Assembly (NCBI GenBank): GCA_024642565.1
Contig: JAHEAV010000008.1
Coordinates: 1-50,145 of the forward strand
Source of the DNA: Erythrobacter sp.
GTDB taxonomy: Bacteria; Pseudomonadota; Alphaproteobacteria; Sphingomonadales; Sphingomonadaceae
Reading direction: 5' to 3'
DNA length: 50,145 bases
The first letter of the stretch is position 1, and each line of letters starts with the position of its first letter. The notes under the pieces were generated by a model that worked only from the letters and a program-made list of their open reading frames with translations, was not told the origin of the DNA and made no database searches. Shown here one piece after another: positions 1 to 8,240 of this stretch. The position numbers and the translations under genes are program-made.

Positions 1-2
1 CA

Positions 3-500
3 TCACTGGTCAGCCTGCTGCGCGAACGCCGGGTTCTGCAGGAAGGGACGGATAATGATTTCAACGTTATCGACACCGCCCAGGTCAACCAGGCATTAGG
101 CGCTGCGACCGGCGCATTGACCGCCATGGTCGCGGCAATTGCTGCGATTAGTCTGCTGGTCGGCGGCATTGGCATTATGAATATCATGCTCGTGTCCGTG
201 ACCGAACGCACCCGCGAAATCGGTATTCGTCTGGCGATTGGTGCCCTTGCGCGAGAGGTGCAATTGCAGTTCCTTACCGAAGCGGTCGTCCTATGCTGCC
301 TGGGTGGTCTGGTCGGCCTAGGGCTTGCCTTCGGCCTATCCTACGGCCTGTCCACGCTGGTGAATGTGCCGTTTGTCTTTGATCCTGTGGTCAATATCCT
401 CAGCTTCTTGTTTTCGGCCTTTATGGGGATCGTCTTCGGCTATTACCCAGCCCGCCGCGCGTCCCGTCTCGACCCGATTGACGCGCTGCGCCACGAATAA
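3..500 (+). CDS. MacB-type ABC transporter permease, C-terminal part (5' end outside window)
   Basis: The reading frame is already open at the left edge, so this is the last 165 residues of a longer protein. It is the C-terminal FtsX-like domain of a MacB/LolC-type permease: a periplasmic tail, then a membrane segment followed by the family signature SVTERTREIGIRLAIGA, two further hydrophobic segments, and the ending PARRASRLDPIDALRHE. Proteins of this family work with an ATPase and usually a periplasmic adaptor to drive mechanotransmission or efflux of peptides, macrolides or lipoproteins. The ATPase partner would lie to the left, outside the window. The substrate cannot be told. The TTG and ATG codons at 117 and 126 are internal, not starts. 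Confidence 0.9.
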   Translation, partial: SLVSLLRERRVLQEGTDNDFNVIDTAQVNQALGAATGALTAMVAAIAAISLLVGGIGIMNIMLVSVTERTREIGIRLAIGALAREVQLQFLTEAVVLCCLGGLVGLGLAFGLSYGLSTLVNVPFVFDPVVNILSFLFSAFMGIVFGYYPARRASRLDPIDALRHE

Positions 501-504
501 TTCT

Positions 505-700
505 GCGCGGCCATGCATCCCGTGCCCGTGCCGGGAAATTGCCATGGTAGGCACCCGGACTGATCTCCAACGCTACTACGCGCCGGACCACCCAGCAGGC
601 CTTCGAGACGGTCGGCCAGCTCGTCAACAGAATCGGCAAAGCCCGGCCCGACATCGTGAATCGACACAAGCAGTCGCTTCGTATTGGGTGTTGGAAACAT
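505..700 (-). pseudogene. Remnant of a DUF2334 polysaccharide deacetylase (N-terminal fragment, frameshifted)
   Basis: Reading from an ATG at 700 on the minus strand, codons 8-18 give KRLLVSIHDVG, which closely resembles the start of DUF2334 (NodB-like) deacetylases, where the HD pair binds metal. The likeness continues as FADSVDELADRLEGLLGGP to about base 582. It then fails in this frame, while the next frame resumes with a plausible family-like strand (VALEISPGAYHGNFP). A single frameshift near 575-585 would explain this. The fragment then runs into the antisense of the macB-like 3' end, so most of the deacetylase domain is gone. It lies just downstream of the alkaline phosphatase gene on the same strand. 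I read it as a decayed, truncated gene. Confidence 0.55.
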
Positions 701-753
701 GGGTAGCCCCGATCACAGGTTTGTGATTATTCGGCCTGAAAGCCTTGCCGCTT

Positions 754-2160
754 CTATCGCTCCCAGCCCAGTGCGCGGGCGATGATATTGTAAATCCGGT
801 TTTGTTCGATCACCCCATGGGCGGCATCCGAACCGGGCCCGGTTGCGAACAGCGCGACATCTTCGCCGCCATGCGATTCCGCCCCGCTGGGTACAGTCGC
901 CTGTTGGCGGGCTGCAATACCCGTTTCAGGCATTGTCCGCGCACCGTTGATGGCACCGGGACCGTTGGCATAGCCCAGTGTTGTGTAGGGCAGCCCGTCT
1001 GCCGCCAGATCCGCCTTGCCGGTGGGATTACCGCGATCATCGTTGCCCATCGCCAGACCGAGAATGGGATTGCCGCGCGCGGGATAGCCGGAAATGGTGA
1101 AAACGTGGCTGTGGTCCGCGGTGACCAGAATCAGCGTGTTTGCCGGATCGGTATGGGCAACCGCATAGGCCACAGCCCGCGCAAATTCACGGGTTTCTTC
1201 CAGTGCGTAGCCGGCCCGCCCGTCATGATGGCCGTGATCGATCCGGCCCCCTTCGACCATCAGATAATAGCCCTGTGGATCACGCTCGACATGCCGGAGT
1301 GCAACAGCGGTCATGTCCGTCAAAGTTGGTTCCGCACTGTCGGTGGTGCGTTCCACGGCATAGGTCATGTGGCTGCCTGAAAACAGGCCAAACACCGGTT
1401 TGCCGACCGGCGCGGCCTCCATGGCGAGTTTGTTTTCGACATAGGTCCCGCCCGTGCGTGCCGCCCAGTCACCGGCCAGATCGGCATCAGCGGCGATCCG
1501 TTTCCCGCCCTTGGCCTTGCCAAAGAACCGGTCCCTGCCGCCGCCAAGGGCAACATCGAAGGGAAACCCGACAAGCTGCGCGGCAATGTCCGTGCAACCT
1601 GCGGCCCGCTCGGCATCCGGCATGTCGCTGTCGGCTTCCCAGTCGCGATCCGAGCTATGGGCAAAAACGGCCGCCGGGGTCGCGTGGGTTATGCGCGCCG
1701 TGCTGACAATTCCGACGGCGAGGCCGCTGGCCTTGGCCTTTTCCGCCAGCGAGGGCAGTTCGGCCAATTTGGAGGCGTTGCAATCGCCCAGCTGGACCTG
1801 CGGCCCGATACCGATCGCCCCGGCACGGGTCTTGACCCCGCTGTTGATGGACGTAGCCGTGCCTGCGCTGTCGGGTACCTGCTGGTTGGTGTTATAGGTC
1901 TTGACCAGAGCGAGCTGCGGAAACTTCTCGAACGAAAGGGAATTTTCTTCCCCAGTGCCGCCATTTTGCTGCCCGTCATATATCCTGGCGGCGGTAATCG
2001 TTGATATTCCCATCCCGTCGCCAATGAACAGGATGACATTCTTGGCCTTCGGCTGCGCCGCGGGTGCGGAAGCCACGGCCTGACCGCCGTCTGCGGCAGT
2101 ACACGCAGCAAGGCCGAAACAGGCAAACAGAATTGGGGCGGCGGCTGAACGAAAACGCAT
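754..2160 (-). CDS. Alkaline phosphatase, PhoA-like, lipoprotein
   Basis: A 468-residue protein of the alkaline phosphatase family (PF00245), which hydrolyses phosphate monoesters outside the cytoplasm. The metal-site motif IGDGMG is at residues 46-51. The nucleophile motif VPDSAGTATS places the phosphorylated serine at residue 98. VTADHSH and ESHGGEDV near the C terminus supply further metal ligands. The N terminus is a lipoprotein signal with lipobox LAAC (Cys20), so it is probably anchored in the envelope. I chose the ATG at 2160 because it directly begins the signal peptide and has AAGG about ten bases upstream; a longer frame to 2250 adds 30 residues with no signal character. No clear Pho box was recognised. 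Confidence 0.9.
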   Translation of the reverse strand: MRFRSAAAPILFACFGLAACTAADGGQAVASAPAAQPKAKNVILFIGDGMGISTITAARIYDGQQNGGTGEENSLSFEKFPQLALVKTYNTNQQVPDSAGTATSINSGVKTRAGAIGIGPQVQLGDCNASKLAELPSLAEKAKASGLAVGIVSTARITHATPAAVFAHSSDRDWEADSDMPDAERAAGCTDIAAQLVGFPFDVALGGGRDRFFGKAKGGKRIAADADLAGDWAARTGGTYVENKLAMEAAPVGKPVFGLFSGSHMTYAVERTTDSAEPTLTDMTAVALRHVERDPQGYYLMVEGGRIDHGHHDGRAGYALEETREFARAVAYAVAHTDPANTLILVTADHSHVFTISGYPARGNPILGLAMGNDDRGNPTGKADLAADGLPYTTLGYANGPGAINGARTMPETGIAARQQATVPSGAESHGGEDVALFATGPGSDAAHGVIEQNRIYNIIARALGWER

Positions 2161-2307
2161 GTCTGGTACCTTATGAAATCCGGATAGTCCTATGGCACAA
2201 TCTGGCACCCGATAGCGCAATTTTTGTGACGCGCACGGGCGTTGCGGCAACCACCATAACGTTTGCGCCGATCGGGCTGCCTGCGCCTGACGCGGGAAAT
2301 TGGCGCG

Positions 2308-4215
2308 TTACCCCCCGCCAGCCATGATCTTGTCGACCGTGCCTTGCGTGACCGAATGATAGCCGGGACGGGTCTTGGCATAGATCTGCTTGGCAATCGC
2401 CCTGCCCCATGCGTCTTGCGCCATCAATTCCTTGAACAACGGAGCTACGAATTTGCGGCGTCCCACATGCGCAAGGAATTTCTCCGCCACAGGCACCGCC
2501 GGATCGTAGCGGTTCTGCAGCGCAAGTTCGAGCCATGCGAACAGGATTTCATTATTGCCGGATTGGGAAAGGCCAAGATCCTTATCGAGAGCCGCCAGGT
2601 CCGCCGTTCCCATCGTGCGCGGCAATTTGGCGAGCAAGCGCATCCGTTCCGCGGTCGTCCAGCCGGAATAGGCCGTGGGATCGACCCGTTTGGTGCGTGC
2701 ATAAGCCGCCGCCGCCGCATCCACTTCGGCAAATGCTGCCGGGTCGGGCAAAACTGCATTGCCGGGAAGGCCAGGCTTGTAGACCCAATCATCCAGCAGC
2801 AGCTTCTTTTCCAGTGCGGCGTCACCCTTGACCAGATTTTCGCGCAGGTCGGCAAGGAACATGGCCGAAGTGGCGGGCTGGAAAGCATGGCGGTCAAACC
2901 AGCTTCGCAGCCAGGTATCGAATTTTTCCCGTCCAACGATGTGTTCAACCGTGCGCAGGAATTGCGCCCCCTTGTCATAAATGATGCCGGAATTGCCACC
3001 ATCAGGCGCCGCTTGGGTCGGGCGCAAATGAAGCGCGGTGATCGGGTTGGCCGCACCTTCTTCCTTCAGTGCATCCTCCATCTGGGCAAATGCCAGCGCC
3101 GCTTCCTGACTGGCCCGTTTTTGACCATAAAGCTTTTCGATTATGCGATTTTCGAAATAGGACGTTACGCCTTCGTTGATCCAACTGTCCGCCCAATTGG
3201 CGTTGGTCACCAGATTGCCCGACCAGCTATGCGCCAATTCGTGGGCAACCAGGCCAGTCAAGCTCCGGTCCCCCGCAATGAAGGTCGGCGTCAGGAAGGT
3301 CATCGTCGGGTTTTCCATGCCGCCATAAGGAAAGCTGGGCGGCAAAACGATCATGTCGTAGCGGCCCCAACGGTACGGTCCGTAAAGTGCCTCTGCCGCG
3401 TCCACCATGCTTTCGGTGTCGACCAATTCCGCAGCTGCGGCATCAAGCATCGACGGTTCAGTCCAGACGCCGGTACGCGGGCCAAGCTTGCGGAAGGCAA
3501 GATCGCCAGCCGCAATGGCGACAAGATAGGGGGCAACCGGTTTGTCCATGGTGAAGCTGAAGGCGCGGCGCCCCGCTCCGTCGGCTTCTGGCTTGCCAGC
3601 GGAAAGGCCGGACATGACCACGGTCAGGGCTTCAGGCGCGGTAATGCGCGCCTCCCACGTCTGGCGGATGCCAGGACTGTCCTGCGTCGGAATCCAGCTG
3701 CGGTTCAGTGTCGGCTGACCCTGGCTGAGCAGATAGGGTTGCTTGCCGCCCGCCGTCTGTTCGGGGTTCAGCCATTGCAGTGCTGCGGCATCAGGGGCGC
3801 TGTAAGTGATGACAATCTTGCGCCGCGCGCCCATCCCGATCGTGACCGGCGCGCCCTTGCCAGCCACGGTCGGCCCCACTTTGAACGGCAGCGCCTTACC
3901 CGCTTCGTCCGTGACCGAGGAAATCACCAATCCGTCACTATCGAGGATTACAGTTTCGACACCGGGTTTGGCCAGGACATCAAGCGTTACCTTGCCGCCG
4001 ACCTGTTTCTTGTCAAAGTTGAGATCAAGATCGAGCGCCACATGGGTCACGCGTGCAATTGCCGGCTTGGCATAGCTCCACGGATCCTGCGCATCCTTGC
4101 TTGTCAGAATTGGCGAGATCATTGGCGCTGCGGCTTCCGGTGCGTCGGATGATCCGCCGCTGCAAGCCGAACAGGCAAGCGCGAGCAACAGGGTCAACGG
4201 GGCAAGAAGGCGCAT
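2308..4215 (-). CDS. M1-family zinc aminopeptidase, LTA4-hydrolase-like, lipoprotein
   Basis: A 635-residue M1 metallopeptidase that removes N-terminal residues from peptides. The substrate-anchoring motif GGMEN is at 298-302, the zinc site HELAH at 325-329, and the third ligand is in NEGVT (Glu348). The length and the helical C-terminal third fit the leukotriene A4 hydrolase-like subgroup. The N terminus is a lipoprotein signal with cysteines in LACSAC at 14-17, followed by a Gly/Ser/Ala-rich linker, so it should act in the periplasm or on the outer membrane. The start ATG at 4215 has a GGAG ribosome site seven bases upstream. Its stop lies 147 bases upstream of the phosphatase start, on the same strand. 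Confidence 0.93.
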   Translation of the reverse strand: MRLLAPLTLLLALACSACSGGSSDAPEAAAPMISPILTSKDAQDPWSYAKPAIARVTHVALDLDLNFDKKQVGGKVTLDVLAKPGVETVILDSDGLVISSVTDEAGKALPFKVGPTVAGKGAPVTIGMGARRKIVITYSAPDAAALQWLNPEQTAGGKQPYLLSQGQPTLNRSWIPTQDSPGIRQTWEARITAPEALTVVMSGLSAGKPEADGAGRRAFSFTMDKPVAPYLVAIAAGDLAFRKLGPRTGVWTEPSMLDAAAAELVDTESMVDAAEALYGPYRWGRYDMIVLPPSFPYGGMENPTMTFLTPTFIAGDRSLTGLVAHELAHSWSGNLVTNANWADSWINEGVTSYFENRIIEKLYGQKRASQEAALAFAQMEDALKEEGAANPITALHLRPTQAAPDGGNSGIIYDKGAQFLRTVEHIVGREKFDTWLRSWFDRHAFQPATSAMFLADLRENLVKGDAALEKKLLLDDWVYKPGLPGNAVLPDPAAFAEVDAAAAAYARTKRVDPTAYSGWTTAERMRLLAKLPRTMGTADLAALDKDLGLSQSGNNEILFAWLELALQNRYDPAVPVAEKFLAHVGRRKFVAPLFKELMAQDAWGRAIAKQIYAKTRPGYHSVTQGTVDKIMAGGG

Positions 4216-4365
4216 GGATTACTCCGACAGGGAAACGAATCGCCACCTATCTAGCGCATCTGTAGCAGAGCAGAAGCATGGAGTTTTCCACGGGATAGGG
4301 TACCGCTGGCCGGCCGGGCACGCGTCCGCCCGGTGAGAGTTGGCAAATTCGTTTGGAAGTAGTAT

Positions 4366-4388
4366 TGTGAACGTTATCATTATTCACA
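4366..4388. promoter_or_regulatory. Inverted repeat TGTGAA-N11-TTCACA upstream of the GH16 gene
   Basis: The half-sites TGTGAA (4366-4371) and TTCACA (4383-4388) are exact reverse complements around an 11-base AT-rich spacer. The repeat ends 15 bases before the glucanase start codon and overlaps its ribosome-binding region. The spacing is wrong for the classical CRP site. It may be a repressor operator for a sugar-responsive regulator, but no regulator gene is adjacent. Confidence 0.35.
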
Positions 4389-4402
4389 GGAACCAAGACA
4401 AG

Positions 4403-5302
4403 ATGCACCCGATCGTACGTTTTCTTGGCCTGGCCAGCCTCTTTTTCGCGACTGGCCAGGTTCATGCGCAGACCACAGACGTGGCCAAGCAGCCGGTCAG
4501 GGCAATCGTGTTCGAAGACAATTTCAACGGCCCGGCACTGGACCCAGCGAAGTGGAATGTCATCGGTCCCGACTTCTGGGTAAACAACGAACAGCAAGTC
4601 TATCTGGATAATCCGGCGACTGTGGGATTTGCCCAAGACATTTCGGGTGCCGAAGGCGGCGTGCTTCTGCTGCGCCCGGTCTACAAACCCGGAATCGACC
4701 CGAACAAGAATCGAAACGCCGATTTCCTTTCTGGGCGGATCGACAGCAAAGGGCATTTTGACTTCACTTATGGCCGCGCAGAAGCCCGCATCCGGATGCC
4801 CGATGCCGAAGGGGTGTGGCCGGCGTTCTGGCTGCTGGGCAATGGCAAATGGCCCGACACAGGTGAAATCGACATCATGGAATATGTTGGGGAGAAAGAC
4901 TGGATCGGCGTGGCCCTACATGGCCCGGGCTATTCAGGGGAGACCCCGCTGGTAAACAAGTTCTTCTTCCCTGAAGGTATCGATGTGACCGGTTGGCACG
5001 TCTACGCGGTCGAATGGACATCCGATGAAATACTGTTCGAAGTCGACGGTCATTTGACCTACCGCGTAACCCGCCCAATGGTGGAACATTACGGCAAGTG
5101 GCGGTTCGATAGTCCCAAACACATTATCCTCAACTTCGCGCTTGGCGGCGCTTATCCGTTTAAGACCAACGGCATCAAACAGCCCTACAGCGGCATTCCG
5201 GAAGCGACCGTAGACAAGATCAAGACAGGCAACGTCGCAATGCTGGTCGACTGGGTTCGCGTGTATAAGGATGAAGGCGGCAATCCGGCCAAGCGCAAGT
5301 GA
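4403..5302 (+). CDS. Secreted glycoside hydrolase family 16 (laminarinase-type beta-glucanase)
   Basis: A 299-residue GH16 enzyme with the catalytic signature GEIDIMEYVG: nucleophile Glu155, Asp157 and acid/base Glu160, as in bacterial endo-1,3(4)-beta-glucanases. Residues 1-23 form a Sec signal peptide ending VHAQ, so it is exported. The conserved beta-jelly-roll strands continue to the C terminus (ILNFALGGAYPF, then VDWVRVYKDE). The frame stays open to 4340, but the ATG at 4403 starts the signal peptide and has AGGA upstream. It faces away from the aminopeptidase gene. The exact polymer (laminarin, lichenan or another) cannot be read from sequence. Confidence 0.92.
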   Translation: MHPIVRFLGLASLFFATGQVHAQTTDVAKQPVRAIVFEDNFNGPALDPAKWNVIGPDFWVNNEQQVYLDNPATVGFAQDISGAEGGVLLLRPVYKPGIDPNKNRNADFLSGRIDSKGHFDFTYGRAEARIRMPDAEGVWPAFWLLGNGKWPDTGEIDIMEYVGEKDWIGVALHGPGYSGETPLVNKFFFPEGIDVTGWHVYAVEWTSDEILFEVDGHLTYRVTRPMVEHYGKWRFDSPKHIILNFALGGAYPFKTNGIKQPYSGIPEATVDKIKTGNVAMLVDWVRVYKDEGGNPAKRK

Positions 5303-5405
5303 CACTGCCCGCAAATGAACCGGCAGGAAACACACCGGGATCTTGTAGGGACCAGCGAAGTCTGAGTCCGCGCCATGCGCTATTACCTGCTATCGAGCGC
5401 CTTGA

Positions 5406-5654
5406 TTAACTCGCTGCAGATACTTCGGGGCTGGCAGCTTCAACCGGAACCGACGTCACCGGTGTATCGGGCAATTGGACCGGTACGCCGCCTTCGGGCG
5501 CAAGGGTATAATTGGGATCGGGTTGCTGCACAGCGGGCGGTTCGGTCGGCGGGACTTCCCCCACAGGATTGAGGAACCAGACGATCAGGATCAGGAACAG
5601 AAAGACGACAACAATAGACCATAACCAATTGTTTTTTCTGTCTGGATCTTCCAT
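5406..5654 (-). CDS. Small single-span membrane protein, hypothetical
   Basis: An 82-residue protein with a charged N terminus, one strong membrane span at about 12-28 (rich in Val, Phe, Leu and Ile), and a Pro/Val/Glu-rich tail. The tail is probably outside the cytoplasm, judging by the basic residues just before the span. The start ATG at 5654 has GAGGGCG upstream. The gene is convergent with the GH16 gene and about 190 bases downstream of hemF on the same strand. I do not recognise a family. Confidence 0.7.
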   Translation of the reverse strand: MEDPDRKNNWLWSIVVVFLFLILIVWFLNPVGEVPPTEPPAVQQPDPNYTLAPEGGVPVQLPDTPVTSVPVEAASPEVSAAS

Positions 5655-5839
5655 AAAACGCCCTCGATTGCATCGCCCGGTTCAAGGCATCCTTTCCTAT
5701 TAATGCAACTCCAGAGAGCGGCGCGTGATCCGTAATGTTCCGTATGCGGCCGTGTTGACGCGTTTGCTTCCCGCGCTCCGCACACCCGTAGAAAATCTTT
5801 GGCACGGCAATTTCGGGGCAGGAATTGCCCCACGGCTGT

Positions 5840-6697
5840 TCAGGTCCAGACGGCTTCCGGCGGAAGGCTCATCAAGATGGCGTCGACGTTGCCGCCGGTC
5901 TTGAGGCCAAAAAGTGTCCCACGATCATAAACCAGATTGAATTCGGCGTAGCGGCCGCGCCATTCCAGCTGTTGCCGTTTGTCGGCATCTGTCCATTCGC
6001 TGGCCATCCGGCGCCGGACCAGTTTGGGGAAAATTCCGAGGAAGGTTTCGCCCACATCCCGCGTAAACTGGAAATTACGCTCCCACGAGGCATCGTCCGT
6101 GCATTCGAGATGATCGTAGAATATCCCGCCTACACCGCGATGAACGCCGCGATGAGGGATGTAGAAATAATCGTCCGCCCATTTCTTGTAACGATCGTAA
6201 TACGTCGGGTTGTGGGCAGCGCACGTGGCGCGGAAGGCCGCGTGGAAATCCGCTGTATCTTCCTCATGGGGGATCGGCGGGTTCAGGTCGGCCCCGCCGC
6301 CGAACCATGCCTTGCCTGTGGTCAGGAAACGGGTGTTCATGTGAACCGCTGGCACATGCGGATTGGCCATATGCGCAACCAGGCTGATTCCGGTGGCGGA
6401 AAATCCCGGCTCCTCAGCACTGGCTCCGTTGATTGTACCGGCGAATTCCGGCGCAAAATTGCCGCGAACGGTGGAGACGTTGACCCCGACCTTTTCGAAA
6501 ACCTTGCCCTTCATCAACCCCTGAACCCCGCCGCCAGGATCAGGATTGCCGTCCTCTTCGCGGGTCCATGGTGTGTAGGTAAAACAGGCATCACTGCCAG
6601 CTTCGCGCTCTATCGCTTCGAATTCCCGGCAAATGCGGTTGCGCAGCTCTTCAAACCATTCTTTGGCGCGAGAAGTGTGAGTAGTAAAATCAGTCAT
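5840..6697 (-). CDS. hemF: Oxygen-dependent coproporphyrinogen III oxidase
   Basis: A 285-residue HemF protein (E. coli about 299). It oxidatively decarboxylates two propionates of coproporphyrinogen III to give protoporphyrinogen IX in cytosolic haem synthesis, using O2. Family landmarks are GGGADLNP, the DDYFYIPHRG/GGIFYDHLE region and the C-terminal EFNLVYDRGTLFGL. The ATG at 6697 gives MTDFTTHTS and the usual family length; the upstream 23 codons would overlap the divergent pdeM leader. No obvious Shine-Dalgarno precedes it. The 67-base gap to the divergent pdeM must hold both promoters. Use of the aerobic enzyme fits an aerobe. Confidence 0.96.
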   Translation of the reverse strand: MTDFTTHTSRAKEWFEELRNRICREFEAIEREAGSDACFTYTPWTREEDGNPDPGGGVQGLMKGKVFEKVGVNVSTVRGNFAPEFAGTINGASAEEPGFSATGISLVAHMANPHVPAVHMNTRFLTTGKAWFGGGADLNPPIPHEEDTADFHAAFRATCAAHNPTYYDRYKKWADDYFYIPHRGVHRGVGGIFYDHLECTDDASWERNFQFTRDVGETFLGIFPKLVRRRMASEWTDADKRQQLEWRGRYAEFNLVYDRGTLFGLKTGGNVDAILMSLPPEAVWT

Positions 6698-6764
6698 GGA
6701 TAGAACTACTAGTGGATTCCGGCATGGCTTGCCAATCGGATTCCCATGCTGCACACGAAAAGCC

Positions 6765-7457
6765 ATGGTTCCCCTTTCGTTCGCAAACCACGAATTTCTG
6801 CTGACCGAAGACCGCGCGCTTTACTGGCCTGCGGAACGCGCGTTGCTGGTCGCCGACCTTCACCTCGAAAAGGCGAGCTACTACGCACAACACGGACAGA
6901 TGCTGCCCCCCTATGACAGCCGTGATACGCTGGAACGTGTCGCCTGTGCGATCAGGGAAACCGGGGCGCGGCGGGTGCTCACCCTGGGGGATAATTTTCA
7001 CGACGATGCCGGGCCAGAACGGCTCGAACCCCACGCAGCAGGGATGCTGGCCGCGCTGACAAGGGTTGTCGACTGGGTCTGGGTCACCGGCAATCATGAC
7101 GCCGGGCTGGATGCCCGCGTTGGCGGCACAGTGGCCGATGAGCTCGAAATTGCCGGAATGGTCCTTCGTCACAAAGCCATGGCCGGAGAAATGCGACCCG
7201 AATTTTCCGGTCATTTTCATCCCAAGCTCAGCGTAACTGTGCGGCAAAAGCATATTCGCCGCGCCTGTGCCGTGGTCAGCCGGAATGCTGGCGGATCCGG
7301 CCGGATAATCTTGCCCGCTTTCGGCACGCTGACAGGCGGAATGGATGCAGCAGACCCGGCAATCCTTTCCGCGCTGCAACCGGCCCTTGCCATCGACGCA
7401 GTGCTTCCGGTCGCCGGGAAGCTGGCCCAGTTCCCGCTCTGGCGCGAAGCAGCGTAA
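6765..7457 (+). CDS. pdeM: Ligase-associated DNA damage response endonuclease PdeM
   Basis: A 230-residue calcineurin-like metallophosphoesterase with the full set of metal motifs: DLHLEK (31-36), GDNFHD (75-80), GNHD (109-112) and GHFHP (149-153). The motif spacing and length match PdeM, which is usually encoded with the lhr helicase, an ATP-dependent ligase and an exonuclease. None of those partners is in this window, so here it stands alone between hemF and infC. The ATG at 6765 is preferred over an upstream frame-open codon at 6696 because it begins the conserved N-terminal strand. Confidence 0.85.
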   Translation: MVPLSFANHEFLLTEDRALYWPAERALLVADLHLEKASYYAQHGQMLPPYDSRDTLERVACAIRETGARRVLTLGDNFHDDAGPERLEPHAAGMLAALTRVVDWVWVTGNHDAGLDARVGGTVADELEIAGMVLRHKAMAGEMRPEFSGHFHPKLSVTVRQKHIRRACAVVSRNAGGSGRIILPAFGTLTGGMDAADPAILSALQPALAIDAVLPVAGKLAQFPLWREAA

Positions 7458-7561
7458 CCCGCAAAGCTCACTTGCAGGCGCAGATTTCCACCCATTCCCA
7501 TGCCCCCTAGCGCTTTGTCCGAATCCACACTAAGTAGCGGCCCGAACACGAAGCAATCATC

Positions 7562-7567
7562 AGGAGA
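7562..7567 (+). promoter_or_regulatory. Shine-Dalgarno AGGAGA that points to an ATA start for infC
   Basis: AGGAGA ends seven bases before an ATA codon at 7575 that is in frame with infC. The first ATG of the frame (7599) is 31 bases from this site and has no ribosome site of its own. The spacing therefore favours ATA as the initiator. Confidence 0.7.
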
Positions 7568-7574
7568 CTAACCC

Positions 7575-8117
7575 ATAGCCCGTCCACCCCGGCGCACCAT
7601 GAGCCCGCCTACCAAGAGCGGCCCGCGCTACGACAACATGATCCAATCCGACAAAGTTCGGGTGATCGACGAAACCGGTGAGAACATCGGTGTGATGTAT
7701 ACCAACGAAGCGATCGAGGCAGCGGCAGCGCTTGGCCTCAATCTGGTCGAAGTCTCACCCAACGCCGATCCGCCAGTTTGCAAATATCTTGATGTTGGCA
7801 AGTTTCGCTTCGAAGCTCAGAAGAAGGCTAACGCCGCGCGCAAGACGCAGAAGACCCAGGACATTAAAGAGGTCAAGATGCGGCCCAATATCGACACGCA
7901 TGATTATGACGTGAAGATGCGCAGCGTGCACAAATTCATCGATCATGGTGACAAGGTGAAGATCACCCTGCGGTTCCGCGGGCGCGAAATGGCACACCAG
8001 GAACTGGGCATGAACCTGCTCAAACGGGTACAGGACGATACCGCCGAAGTGGCCAAGATCGAGGCATTCCCTCGGTTGGAAGGCCGCCAGATGCTGATGG
8101 TGCTTTCGCCGAAATAG
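7575..8117 (+). CDS. infC: Translation initiation factor IF-3, apparent ATA start
   Basis: IF-3 binds the 30S subunit and checks codon-anticodon pairing at the start codon. The 180-residue frame contains the N-domain landmark VRVIDETGENIGV, the lysine-rich linker helix (FEAQKKANAARKTQKTQDIK) and the C-domain KMRPNIDTHDYDVK and LRFRGREMAH. I place the start at ATA 7575, giving an N terminus IARPPRRTM that matches IF-3 proteins of this order and sits seven bases behind AGGAGA. Rare initiators such as AUU are known for infC in other bacteria and allow IF-3 to repress its own mRNA. If the ATG at 7599 were used the protein would be 172 residues. A terminator follows. Confidence 0.93.
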   Translation: MARPPRRTMSPPTKSGPRYDNMIQSDKVRVIDETGENIGVMYTNEAIEAAAALGLNLVEVSPNADPPVCKYLDVGKFRFEAQKKANAARKTQKTQDIKEVKMRPNIDTHDYDVKMRSVHKFIDHGDKVKITLRFRGREMAHQELGMNLLKRVQDDTAEVAKIEAFPRLEGRQMLMVLSPK

Positions 8118-8145
8118 CGATTTCGCGAATCGCAGATTAACAAAG

Positions 8146-8172
8146 GGGCGCGCAGCAATGTGCGCCCTTTTT
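8146..8172 (+). terminator. Rho-independent terminator of infC
   Basis: A nine-pair stem (8146-8154 with 8159-8167, one G-U pair) is closed by a GCAA tetraloop and followed at once by five T residues. It begins 29 bases after the infC stop codon. Confidence 0.9.
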
Positions 8173-8240
8173 GGTTTCTGCTGCTTTCCCGCTCGCCCGG
8201 CAGTTGCTAGGTCGCGTCAGGGACGGGGGAGATCAGGGCA

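Noticed and set aside
2263-4152. A 629-codon open frame antisense to the M1 aminopeptidase gene
   Set aside because: It has no recognisable domain, no ribosome site and mirrors the codon usage of the real gene; long antisense frames are expected at this GC.
4366-4388. CRP binding site before the GH16 gene
   Set aside because: The TGTGA and TCACA halves are 13 bases apart, not the six needed for CRP.
6700-6720. A short stretch resembling a cloning-vector polylinker (ACTAGTGGATT)
   Set aside because: The match is short and imperfect and sits in a natural divergent promoter gap; taken as chance.
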